A stretch of 59,879 nt of DNA from Fen-549 sp050011315 (GTDB lineage Bacteria > Actinomycetota > Thermoleophilia > Gaiellales > Gaiellaceae), in NCBI GenBank assembly GCA_050011315.1, contig JBEKJI010000010.1, positions 1 to 59,879 on the forward strand, given 5' to 3'. The notes beneath the pieces are model-generated. The model was not told the origin of the DNA. It saw only the letters and a program-made list of their open reading frames with translations, and ran no database searches. A program made the position numbers and the translations under genes. This document shows, one piece after another, positions 16,024 to 26,250 of the stretch (the stretch's first letter is position 1; each line of letters opens with the position of its first letter).

Positions 16024-17721
16024 CTAGGCGGAGCGGACGGCCTCGGCTGCTGCGCGCTGAATGCGCTTCAGGTTCCGCATGACGTCGTCGCCGCCGCGCC
16101 CGAACAGGTCGTGTAGGCGCAGGTACTCACGGTAGAGATCGTCGTAGACGGCGCGATGAGCGGCGATCGGCCGATACGAATCCCCGCCGAGATGCGCCAT
16201 GTATCGTGCTGCGTCCACGATCGAGTCGTAGCCGCCTAGTGCAGCGCCGGCCGCCACGGCTCCGAACATCGCCGAGCCTAGCGCCGGCGTCTGCTTGGAG
16301 GCCGCGACGGCGAACTCGCTACCGGTAGCGTCCGCGAAGATCTGCATCAGCAGCTTGTTCCGCTCGGGCAAGCCCCCGCAGGCGACGATTGCTTTTACGG
16401 GCACGCCGGCCGATTCGAACGCTTCGACGATCACGCGTGTCCCGAACGCGGTTGCCTCGATCAGCGAGCGATAGATCTCCGGGGCTCTCGTCGCGAGCGC
16501 CATACCGACGAGAAGACCACGCAGGTCCGCGTCCACGAGCACCGAGCGATTGCCGTTCCACCAGTCGAGCGCGAGCAGGCCACTCTCGCCGGGACGAAGC
16601 TTGCCGGCCTCCTCCTCGAGCACTTCGTGCACGCCCGTGCCCCGGCGTCGGGCCAGCTCATGGTACTCGGGCGGGACGGAGCTCTCGGCGAACCAGGCGA
16701 AGATGTCGCCCACGGCCGACTGTCCGGCCTCGTACCCGAACAGCCCCGGCACGACCCCATCCTCGACGACGCCGCACATTCCGTCGATCATCGCTAGCTC
16801 GTCGCCGAGGAGCATGTGGCAGATGCTCGTGCCCATGATCGCGACCATCGTCCCCGGTTCGGTCACGGTCGCCGCCGGTACCGAGACGTGGGCGTCGACG
16901 TTCGCGACCGCGACTGCAGTGCCCGGACGCAGGCCCATCCAGGCCGCCGCCCGCTCGCTCAGCCCGCCGGCGCGGCTACCGATCGGCAGGATGCGCCGGG
17001 ACATCTTCTCGTCCACGACGTGCTCGAACCTCGGGTCGAGGGCGGCGAAGTAGGCGTCCGCGGGGAAGCCCTCCCGCTTCGACCACATCGCTTTGTAGCC
17101 GGCCGTACAGCTGTTGCGCGTCTCGACGTCGGTGAGTTGCCAGACGACCCAGTCGGCGGCCTCGATCAGGCGATCGGCGCGGGCGTAGACCTCGGGCGCC
17201 TCGTCAAGGATCTGGAGCGCCTTTGCAAAGAACCACTCCGACGAGATTCGGCCGCCGTAGCGCTTCAGCCAGCTCTCTCTCCGCTCCGCCGCGACCGCGT
17301 TGATGCGATCCGCCTCGGGCTGGGCCGCGTGGTGCTTCCAGAGCTTGACCCACGCGTGCGGCTCGGCGCGAAGGTCGTCGAGCAGGCAGAGCGGCGTCCC
17401 GTCCACGAGCGTCGGCAGCATCGTGCACGAGGTGAAGTCGATGCCGACGCCGATCACGTCGGCGGGGTCGATGCCTGTCTCGGCGAGCAGTGCGGGGGCT
17501 GTCTCCTGAAACGTTCGGATGTAGTCCTCCGGATCCTGGAGCGCCCAGTCGTGGTCGAGACGGACGTCGTCGTTAGGTGGCGGGAGCCGCTCGTCGATGA
17601 CGCCGTTCCGGTACTGGTAGACGTTCGTTGCGAGCTCGCGTCCATCGGCGCAGTCGACGAGGACGGTGCGCCCCGACTCCGTGCCAAAGTCGATGCCGAG
17701 CGCGTACTTTTGCCTGCTCAT
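16024..17721 (-). CDS. araB: Ribulokinase
   Basis: 565-residue FGGY-family kinase phosphorylating L-ribulose at O5, the second step of L-arabinose catabolism. The N-terminal phosphate loop is ALGIDFGTESGRTVLVD, as in AraB rather than XylB. GIDFTSCTMLP, ADWVVWQLTD and the C-terminal FGGY-type region ACGGLPERNKLLMQI are present. ATG 17721 overlaps the stop of the dehydrogenase gene; upstream in-frame extension would run into that gene. The length fits AraB (about 550-570). Confidence 0.95.
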   Translation of the reverse strand: MSRQKYALGIDFGTESGRTVLVDCADGRELATNVYQYRNGVIDERLPPPNDDVRLDHDWALQDPEDYIRTFQETAPALLAETGIDPADVIGVGIDFTSCTMLPTLVDGTPLCLLDDLRAEPHAWVKLWKHHAAQPEADRINAVAAERRESWLKRYGGRISSEWFFAKALQILDEAPEVYARADRLIEAADWVVWQLTDVETRNSCTAGYKAMWSKREGFPADAYFAALDPRFEHVVDEKMSRRILPIGSRAGGLSERAAAWMGLRPGTAVAVANVDAHVSVPAATVTEPGTMVAIMGTSICHMLLGDELAMIDGMCGVVEDGVVPGLFGYEAGQSAVGDIFAWFAESSVPPEYHELARRRGTGVHEVLEEEAGKLRPGESGLLALDWWNGNRSVLVDADLRGLLVGMALATRAPEIYRSLIEATAFGTRVIVEAFESAGVPVKAIVACGGLPERNKLLMQIFADATGSEFAVAASKQTPALGSAMFGAVAAGAALGGYDSIVDAARYMAHLGGDSYRPIAAHRAVYDDLYREYLRLHDLFGRGGDDVMRNLKRIQRAAAEAVRSA

Positions 17722-18755
17722 CAGGTCTCTTCCTCGCTCACTCGCTGTGGCTCGATGACCACCTTGAGCCCACGCCGCTCGACGAGAGCGCCGAAGGCGT
17801 CCCGCCACTCGGACAACGCCCAGCGCTCGGTCACCAGCGGTACGAGCTCGACGCGTCCGGACTCGACGAGCCGGATCGCACGCGGCAGGTCGCCGGGCGC
17901 CATCCGCCGGCTGAGCAGTAACGTCAGGCCCTTGCGACGTGCCGTCGAGGCGCTGAAGCTCGTGCGGTCGCCGTCAGGAATACCGAGGAGGACGACGCGG
18001 CCGCCGGGGCGGGTCGCGGCGATCGCGTCGGCGACCGCCGCGTTCTCGCCGGCGACCTCGAACGCGACGTCGACGCCCAACCCTCCCGGTAAGCGTTCGA
18101 ACGCTCGCTCGGCAAGCGCCTCCTCCGCGTGGAGCGCATGCGTCGCGCCCATCGCCGCCGCCGCCTCGACCCGGTGAGGTAGAACGTCGGTCGCGAGGAT
18201 CGCAGTCACCCCGGCGGCTCGAAGAGCCTGAACCAACAGCAGCCCGATCGGGCCGCAGCCGAAGACGCCGGCGCTCGTACCCGGTTGCACGCGCCCGAGG
18301 TCGAGCGCGTGAAGCGCGACGCCGAGCGGCTCGAGCAGCGCGCCTTCGACGTCGGAGAGCGTGTCTGGCAGGGGGTATGTGAGTCGCTCCGGCCACGTCA
18401 GCAACGAGCGCAGCGCACCATCGGTCGAGTCGTGTCCGGCGAACCGCAGCTGAGGGCAAAGGTGCGGCTGACCCGCGAGGCACACGGCGCAGCGACGGCA
18501 CGGTATGGCCGGATCGACGGCCACCCGATCCCCGGCGCGCGGACCGGACTCGATCGTGCAGACGAATTCGTGGCCCAGGACGAGCGGCTCCGTCAGAACA
18601 GCGTCGCCGATCCCACCCTCGTTGAACCAGTGCCGGTCGGAGCCGCAGAGGCCGACGGCGGTCACGCGCAGGAGGAGCTCGCCGTCGCCTGGTGTCGCCG
18701 GCGGCTCCTCGTGCAGACGGAGGTCTCCCGTGCCGTGAAGACGTAGCGCCTTCAT
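17721..18755 (-). CDS. Zinc-dependent alcohol/polyol dehydrogenase (MDR family)
   Basis: 344-residue NAD(P)-dependent medium-chain dehydrogenase. The catalytic-zinc region is GLCGSDRHWFNEGGIGD...VLGHEF, and the structural-zinc Cys run is PCRRCAVCLAGQPHLC. The Rossmann motif is GVFGCGPIGLLL. By position between araD and araB it probably oxidises a pentitol such as L-arabinitol, or a related sugar; this is inference from context. Both ends are translationally coupled (4-nt overlap with araD, 1-nt with araB). Confidence 0.88.
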   Translation of the reverse strand: MKALRLHGTGDLRLHEEPPATPGDGELLLRVTAVGLCGSDRHWFNEGGIGDAVLTEPLVLGHEFVCTIESGPRAGDRVAVDPAIPCRRCAVCLAGQPHLCPQLRFAGHDSTDGALRSLLTWPERLTYPLPDTLSDVEGALLEPLGVALHALDLGRVQPGTSAGVFGCGPIGLLLVQALRAAGVTAILATDVLPHRVEAAAAMGATHALHAEEALAERAFERLPGGLGVDVAFEVAGENAAVADAIAATRPGGRVVLLGIPDGDRTSFSASTARRKGLTLLLSRRMAPGDLPRAIRLVESGRVELVPLVTERWALSEWRDAFGALVERRGLKVVIEPQRVSEEET

Positions 18756-19465
18756 GGGCGCTGACCGTAGTAGGCGCCGGGACCATGTTTGCGCAAGAAG
18801 TGGCGCCGTAGTAGATCGTCTCCGATCGGCTCCACGCCGGGCCGGAGCAGCTCGGTCCTGAGCGCACTCGCGGCCACGACCTCGAGCGCGATCGCGTTCT
18901 CGACCGCCTGCGCGACATCGGCTCCCCATACGAACGGTCCGTGCGACGCCACGAGCACGGCCGGTATCTGGAGCGGGTCGAGATGCAGGCGCCCGAACGT
19001 CTCGACGATCACGTCGCCGGTGCGGCGCTCGTAGTCGCCCTCGATCTCGTCGCGCGTGAGCTGGCGCGTGACGGGAACCGGTCCGTGGAGGTGGTCGGCG
19101 TGTGTCGTGCCGAGGCACGGGATCTCGCGGCACGCCTGGGCCCATGCAGTCGCAAACGGCGAGTGCGTGTGGACGACGCCACCCACCTGTGCGAATTCGC
19201 GGTAAAGGACGACATGCGTCGGGGTATCGGACGACGGTTGGTACTCGCTGTCGACGACCGCACCGCTCTCGAGATCCACGACGACCATCGACTCGGGCCG
19301 GAGCTCGTCGTACCGCACGCCGCTCGGCTTGATCGCCATCACTCCCGCGGCGCGATCGGCGGCGCTCGCGTTGCCGAAAGTGAGGACGACGAGCCCGGCG
19401 CGGACGATCTCGACGTTCGCGTCGAAGACGCACTCACGAAGCTCGTCGAACACTGCTGCGCCCAT
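18752..19465 (-). CDS. araD: L-ribulose-5-phosphate 4-epimerase
   Basis: 237-residue class II aldolase-fold enzyme converting L-ribulose 5-phosphate to D-xylulose 5-phosphate. It shows VVLTFGNAS, KPSGVRYDEL (phosphate/substrate loop) and the zinc motif HTHSPFATAWAQA, with a third His in ASHGPFVWG. The length is typical (about 230). It lies 9 bp after araA and overlaps the dehydrogenase start. Confidence 0.94.
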   Translation of the reverse strand: MGAAVFDELRECVFDANVEIVRAGLVVLTFGNASAADRAAGVMAIKPSGVRYDELRPESMVVVDLESGAVVDSEYQPSSDTPTHVVLYREFAQVGGVVHTHSPFATAWAQACREIPCLGTTHADHLHGPVPVTRQLTRDEIEGDYERRTGDVIVETFGRLHLDPLQIPAVLVASHGPFVWGADVAQAVENAIALEVVAASALRTELLRPGVEPIGDDLLRRHFLRKHGPGAYYGQRP

Positions 19466-19474
19466 CGAGTCGCC

Positions 19475-20980
19475 CTACAGGCTCCGAGCCAGGTGGAAGT
19501 ACGCCTGATTCCACCGCAGCTCCTTCTTGAAGTCGCCAATGCGCGTGCTTCCGTCGATCACGAGCAGCTCCAGCCCGGCGATCTCGGCGATATCGGCGAA
19601 CGCTTCAGTGCCGAGCGCCAAGCACAAGCTCGTGTGATGCGGTCCGCCGGCGAGTAGCCACGCCTCGGCCGCCGTCGCGAGGTCGGGCTTCGGCTCCCAC
19701 GCGGTGCGCGCGACGGGCAGCCGCGGCAGTTTCTCGTCGGGCGTCACCACCTCGACCTCGTTCGCAACGAGGCGGAAGCGATCACCCAGATCGAGGAGGC
19801 CCACCACCACGGCCGGCCCCGGGGCGGCTGTGAACACGAGGCGTACCGGGTCCTGCTTGCCGCCGATCGAGAGCGGGTGGATCTCACAGGAGGGCTTCTC
19901 GGCCGCGATCGAGGGACACACCTCGAGCATGTGCGCGCCAAGCACCTTGGGGCCATCCGGCGCGAGATGGTACGTGTAGTCCTCCATGAAGGACGTGCCG
20001 CCCTCGAGCCCAGCGCTCATCACCTTGGCGATGCGGACGAGAGCCGCCGTCTTCCAGTCCCCCTCGGCTCCGAATCCGTAGCCGTCCGCCATCAGGCGCT
20101 GCACGGCGATGCCCGGCAGCTGCGGCAGGCCGTCGAGGTCCTCGAAAGTGTCGGTGAATGCCTTGAAGCCCCCCGCCTCGAGGAAGTCTCGCAACCCCGC
20201 CTCGATTCGTGCGGCGTCCCGCAGCGACTCCCGGCGCTCACCGTCTCTCTGGAGCGCCGCCACCAGCGTATATTCCTGCTCGTACTCATCGACCAGCCGG
20301 TCGACGGCGGAGTCCGGGACTTCGCGTACCGCGTCAACCAGCTTGCCGACGCCGTAGCCGTGCACCGCGACACCGAGCCGGAGCTGCGCCTCGACCTTAT
20401 CGCCTTCGGTCACGGCGACGTACCGCATGTTGTCGCCGAAGCGCGCGACGCTGAGCGTCTGCGCCTCGCGCCAGCCGCACGCTGCCCGCGCCCAGGTGCC
20501 AATCCGGCCGAGCACGGACGGGTCGCTCCAGTGTCCGACGACCGTCTTGCGCCTCAGCCCCATCCGCGTCTCCAGAAACCCGAACTCGCGGTCGCCGTGC
20601 GCGGACTGGTTAAGGTTCATGAAGTCCATGTCGATCTCGCCCCAGGGAAGATCGCGGTTGAACTGCGTGTGCAGGTGGAGGAGCGGCTTCTGCAACGCGC
20701 CGAGGCCCGCGATCCACATCTTCGCCGGAGAGAATGTGTGCATCCAGGCGATCAGGCCGACGCAGTCGTCGGCCGCGTTCGCGTCGAGGCACAGTCGGCG
20801 AATCGACTCCGGGTTCGTCAGGACCGGTTTATGAACGATCCTCACCGGGACGGCCTCGGCCGCATCGAGCCTCTCCGCCACCTCGCGAGAGTGCTCGTCG
20901 ACCCGGCTCAGCATTGCGTCGCCGTAGAGATCCTGGCTTCCCGCGGCGAACCAGACTTCGAATTGGCCAAGCGCTTTCAT
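19475..20980 (-). CDS. araA: L-arabinose isomerase
   Basis: 501-residue enzyme converting L-arabinose to L-ribulose with Mn2+. It begins FEVWFAAGSQDLYGDAML, the family signature (FWFVTGSQHLYG in E. coli). Residues matching the catalytic metal site are Glu in AEGDWKTAA, Glu in SFMEDYTYHL, His in LGAHMLEVCPSI and His in GGPHHTSL. The length is as expected (about 500). The ATG overlaps the galT stop by 4 nt. Confidence 0.96.
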   Translation of the reverse strand: MKALGQFEVWFAAGSQDLYGDAMLSRVDEHSREVAERLDAAEAVPVRIVHKPVLTNPESIRRLCLDANAADDCVGLIAWMHTFSPAKMWIAGLGALQKPLLHLHTQFNRDLPWGEIDMDFMNLNQSAHGDREFGFLETRMGLRRKTVVGHWSDPSVLGRIGTWARAACGWREAQTLSVARFGDNMRYVAVTEGDKVEAQLRLGVAVHGYGVGKLVDAVREVPDSAVDRLVDEYEQEYTLVAALQRDGERRESLRDAARIEAGLRDFLEAGGFKAFTDTFEDLDGLPQLPGIAVQRLMADGYGFGAEGDWKTAALVRIAKVMSAGLEGGTSFMEDYTYHLAPDGPKVLGAHMLEVCPSIAAEKPSCEIHPLSIGGKQDPVRLVFTAAPGPAVVVGLLDLGDRFRLVANEVEVVTPDEKLPRLPVARTAWEPKPDLATAAEAWLLAGGPHHTSLCLALGTEAFADIAEIAGLELLVIDGSTRIGDFKKELRWNQAYFHLARSL

Positions 20981-22140
20981 GATCGTGCCCCCATTCGCTG
21001 AGAGATGCGGCTGTCGGCCGCCGGCTGCACGACGAAGAGGCAGTCCTCACCGATGGGCGCGGCCGACACCTCCAGCTCGGCGAGCCGGCGGGCGGCGTCC
21101 TCGGGCAGGACATCGTTCAGGAAGAGGCCGGTGGCGGTCTCGACGCTTGCGCGGATCTTCGTCGTCGCCCGGCTCCGCTGGAAGGGGAAGAACTCGAAGG
21201 CGAGGTGCCAGTCCGGCTGGGAGCGCGGAGCCTCCTGGGCGACCATCAGGTACGGGCACTCCAAGCCGAATAACGCGTCGTAGCGGAGCGTGACGTCGCG
21301 GAGCGCAGAGGCGAGGTCGAGCTGCTCGCCGGGGGTGAGGTCTGCGAGCCGCGACAGACCGTGTCGCCGTGCGCGCACCGCGACCTCGTACGGCCAGCGG
21401 GGAGCAAAGGGCAGGCCCACCAAGAAGCTGTCATTGGGCGCGACGACGCGCACCGACGCGCTCTCGCGGCGGACGAGGTTGCAGCCGAGGCAGCGGGTCT
21501 CCTGCGCGCGATAGCGCCGGTGGGCCTCGGCCTTGGCGGCCGTGACCGGGGGAAGGTGATCGAAGGCGTAGATCTGGCCGTGCGGATGCGAGAGCGTCGC
21601 GCCCGCCTCCGCTCCTCGATTCTCGAAGATCATCACGAACTCGTGCCGTTCGTCCGCCCACAGCTCGCGCGAACGGTCGCTCCAGATGGCCAGCAGCCGC
21701 CCGAGCTCGACTGGAGCGAGCCGGCCGAAGCACGTGTCGTGCCGCGACGTGTAGATGACGAGCTCGCACCGTCCGTAGGAGGGCGCGGTCAGGTCGTCGG
21801 GCGGGGGGGGTGGTGGCTCGGCGACGAACGAGGGAAAGCGGTTCTCGAAGACGGCTGCATCGTACGGGAACGGGAGCTCGATGCCGCCGGGACAGACGGG
21901 ACAGCCCTCCTCGTCGTCGCGCGGCGCCGCCGTGTCGAGCGGTCGGACGTTCCGGGCGGGCGAGATCGCGACCCACTCCCCCGTCAGCAGGTCGAAGCGC
22001 TTGTGGATCCCGCCAAGCCCTGTCTCGGCGCCGCGGCGCGCAAGGCTAGAGGAAGCGCGAACGGCACCGTACGCGAAGACGCGCCTGCCGTCCTCGTGCA
22101 CGAACTCGTGCCTCGGGAGAGGCTTCACCGAGCCACCCAT
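20977..22140 (-). CDS. galT: Galactose-1-phosphate uridylyltransferase family protein
   Basis: 387-residue HIT-superfamily nucleotidyltransferase. It has the zinc Cys pair CPVCPG, FENRFPS, the active-site SHPHGQIYAF with nucleophilic His, and WHLAFEFFPFQRS near the C-terminus. GalT normally exchanges UMP between UDP-glucose and galactose 1-phosphate. Here it is the second gene of an arabinose operon, 16 nt overlapping the regulator gene and 4 nt overlapping araA. The nearest galactokinase is broken while an arabinokinase-like gene is intact, so the acceptor might be a pentose 1-phosphate (inference). Confidence 0.9.
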   Translation of the reverse strand: MGGSVKPLPRHEFVHEDGRRVFAYGAVRASSSLARRGAETGLGGIHKRFDLLTGEWVAISPARNVRPLDTAAPRDDEEGCPVCPGGIELPFPYDAAVFENRFPSFVAEPPPPPPDDLTAPSYGRCELVIYTSRHDTCFGRLAPVELGRLLAIWSDRSRELWADERHEFVMIFENRGAEAGATLSHPHGQIYAFDHLPPVTAAKAEAHRRYRAQETRCLGCNLVRRESASVRVVAPNDSFLVGLPFAPRWPYEVAVRARRHGLSRLADLTPGEQLDLASALRDVTLRYDALFGLECPYLMVAQEAPRSQPDWHLAFEFFPFQRSRATTKIRASVETATGLFLNDVLPEDAARRLAELEVSAAPIGEDCLFVVQPAADSRISQRMGARS

Positions 22141-22982
22141 GCCTCGCAGCCGTGCTCCCTCAGGCTATCGAGGATCGAAGGATCGGCGGACTCGCCGGTA
22201 ATGATCATGTCGATTTGATCGATCCCGCAGAGTTGGGCGAGCTCGATGCGGCCGATCTTGCTGCCGTCGGCGAGGACGATGCGGCGGCGCGCGACCCTGA
22301 GCATGTGCCGCTTGATCTCGGCCTCGGGAAGGTTGATGTTCGTGACGCCGCCGGTGGGATGCACGCCGTTGCAGCAGAGCAGCAGGGTGCTCGCGGAGAT
22401 CCGGTCGAGGATGTGCGTGGCGAGCGGATCGACGAGGGAGTGCTGAAGGGGTCTCAGCGTGCCGCCCAGGACGACGATGGCGATACGCGGGACGGCAGAC
22501 TCGAGCTCGAGCGCGGTCTTCAGACCGTTCGTGAAAACGATGACGTCGCGAAGCTCGGTGCGGGCGGCGAGCGCTCGGGCAGTCGCGACGGCGGTGGTGC
22601 CGACGTCGATGATGACCGACTCACCATCCCGCACCAGCTCCGCAGCGGCTCGCCCGATCGCAAACTTCTCGACCGCAAAGCTCGTCTCCGACTCCTCGAA
22701 CGGGCGCTCCTGCCCGGGCGCGGCGCGCGGGATCGCGCCACCATGGATGCGGTGGATCTGACCCCGCTCCGCCAGCGCTGCGAGGTCGTTGCGGACCGTC
22801 ACCTCCGAGATCCCGAACCGATCGCTTAGATCTCCGACCCGTGCGAACTCTCGCTCCTTGATCAGGGCGAGCATGCGCTCCCGGCGCTCGTTGGGAGAAC
22901 TCGCGAGCTGTTCGAGCGCGTCGCCGGTGACCGTAGTCGGCGCGGGCTTACCCTCCTCGCGGGCGGGGTTGTTCTCGCTCAC
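22125..22982 (-). CDS. DeoR-family transcriptional regulator
   Basis: 285-residue sugar-responsive repressor. The N-terminal winged helix (about 30-90) has RRERMLALIKEREFARVGDLSDRFGISEVTVRNDLAALAERGQIHRIHGGAI, a classic DeoR pattern. The C-terminal DeoRC sensor (about 105-285) includes VIIDVGTTAVATARAL, VFTNGLKTALEL and VLADGSKIGR. GTG 22982 is chosen because a GGGGAG site lies 6 nt upstream; an ATG at 23045 also exists. It is the first gene of the operon running to galM and is divergent from the sugar ABC transporter. It probably binds the 23185-23242 repeats (inference). Confidence 0.88.
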   Translation of the reverse strand: MSENNPAREEGKPAPTTVTGDALEQLASSPNERRERMLALIKEREFARVGDLSDRFGISEVTVRNDLAALAERGQIHRIHGGAIPRAAPGQERPFEESETSFAVEKFAIGRAAAELVRDGESVIIDVGTTAVATARALAARTELRDVIVFTNGLKTALELESAVPRIAIVVLGGTLRPLQHSLVDPLATHILDRISASTLLLCCNGVHPTGGVTNINLPEAEIKRHMLRVARRRIVLADGSKIGRIELAQLCGIDQIDMIITGESADPSILDSLREHGCEAWVAR

Positions 22983-23180
22983 GCCTCTCTCCCCGCCGAG
23001 GCAGAGTGTGCGCGAACGCATCCAGACGCGATCCACCCTGTCCACGGTCCGCTCATGATGCCCTTCTCATTCGTAAGGATACTACTGCGATTAAGAAAGC
23101 GAAGCGTACTGCGTTGGAACCGCCTCTCAGGTCGCTATTACGGTGAAAAAGCCGGAAATGAGCCAAGGAGTGGCCTTCCG

Positions 23181-23242
23181 TTTGCTTTCTTTTTCGAAGG
23201 TGCTATCGTCCACCGTATCAGAGGCCTTTCGCTCTCGAAGGT
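23181..23242 (+). promoter_or_regulatory. Promoter and two repeated operator-like sites before the sugar ABC transporter
   Basis: TTTGCT (23181-23186), a 17-nt spacer and TATCGT (23204-23209) form a plausible vegetative promoter for the transporter operon. Two direct copies of CTTTC-N4-TCGAAGGT occur at 23185-23201 (inside the promoter spacer) and 23226-23242, 41 bp apart, about four helical turns. They are candidate operators for the divergent DeoR regulator. The remainder of the 327-bp divergent gap (22983-23309) holds no gene. Confidence 0.45.
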
Positions 23243-23309
23243 CGGCAACGATTCCGAAACACGCTATCGCCGGTGACGGCGAGGCGGATGTCAGAGGGAG
23301 GAAGCAACG

Positions 23310-24344
23310 GTGAAAGGATCGTTAAGAATAGTCGCTTTAGCGACGGTGGCCGCGCTCGCCGCGCTGTTAGTGGCCATGTTCCTAGGGACCACGGACAAAG
23401 GAGCGGCGGCGCCCAGTTCGGCGCAGGCAGGGAAGTGGTGCGCTGGCCAGAAGATCGTGTTCTTCCCGGGTGGCCCGGCAGGCGGCGTGTTCGCCGTCAA
23501 CGTCTACAACGGCGCGAAGCAAGCGGCGAAGGACCTGGGAGCCAACGTGCAGTACGTCTGGTCGAACTGGGATCCCGCGACCATGGTTAGCCAGTTCAAG
23601 TCGGCGATCGCGATGAAGCCGGCCGGCATCGCGGTGATGGGACACCCCGGCGACGCCGCGTTGGACCCGTGGATAAACCAGGCTGAGAAGAAGGGCATCA
23701 TCGTCACGAGCCAGAACACCGAGCTGCCGAAGGCTTTCGCGAAGTACCAGGCGAAGGGCTTCGGCTACGTCGGTCAGAACCTCTACAACTCGGGCCTCCT
23801 GCTCGGCGAGTCGGCCGTGGCACAGCTGAAGCTCAAGAAGGGCGACCGGGCGATGGTCTGGGGCCTGCTCTCCGAGCCGACGCGTGGGTTGCGCACGAAG
23901 GGTGCGATCGACGCTCTGAAGAAGGCGGGCCTGAAGGTCGACTACATCGAGATCAACGCAGCCACGAACGCGGATCCGACCGCGGGTACGCCGGTCTTCA
24001 CGGCCTACGTGACGTCGCATCCTGACGTCAAGCTCGTCGTGACCGACCACGGTGGCCTGACCGCGACCGCCCAGACCTATCTGACGGCGGCGCACAAGGG
24101 GCCGAACGACATCGGCATCGCTGGATTCGACCTCAACCCGGCGACGGTGAAGGCGATCCAGGGTGGCTGGACGGACCTCATCCTCGACCAGCAGGAGTGG
24201 CTGCAGGGCTACCTGCCGATCGTCCAGGTGTGTATGTCGAAGGTCTACAAATTCGCCGGCCTCTACATCGACACGGGGTCGGGGATCATCAACAAGAGCA
24301 ACGTCGGCCCGCTCATCCCGCTAATAAACAAGCTGATTCGCTAA
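23310..24344 (+). CDS. Sugar ABC transporter substrate-binding protein
   Basis: 344-residue exported protein of the RbsB/periplasmic-binding-protein-1 type. A signal segment (residues 7-27, ALATVAALAALLVAMFL) is followed by two Rossmann-like lobes: VFFPGGPAGGVFAVNVYNGAKQAAKDL, GIAVMGHPGDAALDPWI, VTDHGGLTATAQTYL and IGIAGFDLNPATVKAI. No lipobox Cys is seen. GTG 23310 has a GAGGGAGG site upstream. From its position opposite the ara operon it probably binds L-arabinose or a related sugar (inference). Confidence 0.9.
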   Translation: MKGSLRIVALATVAALAALLVAMFLGTTDKGAAAPSSAQAGKWCAGQKIVFFPGGPAGGVFAVNVYNGAKQAAKDLGANVQYVWSNWDPATMVSQFKSAIAMKPAGIAVMGHPGDAALDPWINQAEKKGIIVTSQNTELPKAFAKYQAKGFGYVGQNLYNSGLLLGESAVAQLKLKKGDRAMVWGLLSEPTRGLRTKGAIDALKKAGLKVDYIEINAATNADPTAGTPVFTAYVTSHPDVKLVVTDHGGLTATAQTYLTAAHKGPNDIGIAGFDLNPATVKAIQGGWTDLILDQQEWLQGYLPIVQVCMSKVYKFAGLYIDTGSGIINKSNVGPLIPLINKLIR

Positions 24345-24366
24345 CACTTGTCGGCAGCGGCAAAGG

Positions 24367-24407
24367 CAGAGAGCGGTGGCGCAGGTTCTCGGCGCCACCG
24401 CTCTCTG
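24367..24407 (+). terminator. 16-bp perfect hairpin between transporter genes
   Basis: The arms at 24367-24382 and 24392-24407 are perfectly complementary (CAGAGAGCGGTGGCGC and its complement) with a 9-nt loop. No T-tract follows, so it is more likely a 3'-stabilising or attenuating hairpin that lets the binding-protein gene be expressed above the ATPase and permease genes than a full terminator. Confidence 0.7.
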
Positions 24408-24437
24408 AAGCACACTGAAACGGAGGTAGAATCCCCG

Positions 24438-25222
<785 letters not shown>

Positions 25223-25226
<4 letters not shown>

Positions 25227-26233
25227 CCGACGTCGAGCAGGCACCGGGCGAGGTCTCGCCGCGCCTACGGCCACAAACGAGCCGGCGAGGTCGCGAGCGG
25301 ATCTTTTTCCGCCGCTACGGCCTCCAGGCCGGCACGGTGGTAATGGCGCTCGTAATCTGGGTCATCCTAGCGGTCGGCGCCCCCGAGACCTGGCTCCACA
25401 AGGACATGTACAGCGCGCTGATGTCGACGGTGCCGCAAACCGGAATCATCGCGCTGGCGCTCACCCTGGTCGTGATCGCGCGCGAGATCGACCTGTCGTT
25501 CGGATCCGTGATGGCGGTCGGGTCGTGGGTATTCATAGCGACTGGCCGACCCGACCTCGGTCTGATCGCCGCTCTCGCCGCCGGGCTGGCCGTCGGACTC
25601 CTGAACGGCGTGATCGTCGTGCGCCTCGGCGTCCCCTCGCTCGTGGCGACGATCGGCACGTGGTTCTTCTGGGCCGGCATCGTGCTCGTCGGCACCAACG
25701 CCGTGGGCTCCGGCACTCCAGGTGGCTTTGTCTCCACCCTCTTGATCAGCCGGATCGGCGGCTATGTGCCCGCCGAGGTGGTCTGGATGATCGGGCTCGC
25801 GGCCGTCTTCTGGGTGGTGCTGAACCGATCCCGGTTCGGCGCGCACGTCTACCTCGTCGGCGACAACGAGCAGAGCGCGCGCATGATGGGCGTTCGCACC
25901 GATCGCGTCCGCATCGCCGTCTTCGCGCTGGTGGGGCTCATGGCCGCACTGGCCGGCATCGTCGCGACGCTCGAGGCGAACTACTTCTGGCCGACGATGG
26001 GAAGCGGCGCGATGCTGCCGACGATCGCCACCGTCTTCCTCGGCGGTACCTCGATCTTCGGCGGCCGTGGCACGATCTTCGGGACGGTGGTCGCCGCGTT
26101 CGCGATCTCCGCCATCGAGCCCGGAATCGTGTCGCTCAACCTGACGGGCTACTACACAGGGGTGATCTACGGCGCGGTGCTTGTTCTCGCTCTCGCCATG
26201 CAGAGCTTCGTCATGCGGCGGTCGCAACGCTGA
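25223..26233 (+). CDS. Sugar ABC transporter permease (RbsC/AraH type)
   Basis: 336-residue integral membrane permease with about nine hydrophobic segments. It carries the BPD_transp_2 pattern EIDLSFGSVMAVGSW, GTWFFWAGIVL, NRSRFGAHVYLVGDNEQSARMMGV (cytoplasmic coupling loop) and TVFLGGTSIFGGRGTIFGTVV. GTG 25223 overlaps the ATPase stop (GTGA). It is the last transporter component; the aldo/keto reductase follows 17 bp later. Confidence 0.92.
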
Positions 26234-26250
26234 TTGCTTAGGCGATACGA

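Noticed and set aside
16816..18177. Long plus-strand frame opposite araB and the dehydrogenase
   Set aside because: Antisense shadow of two well-supported genes with no recognisable protein features.
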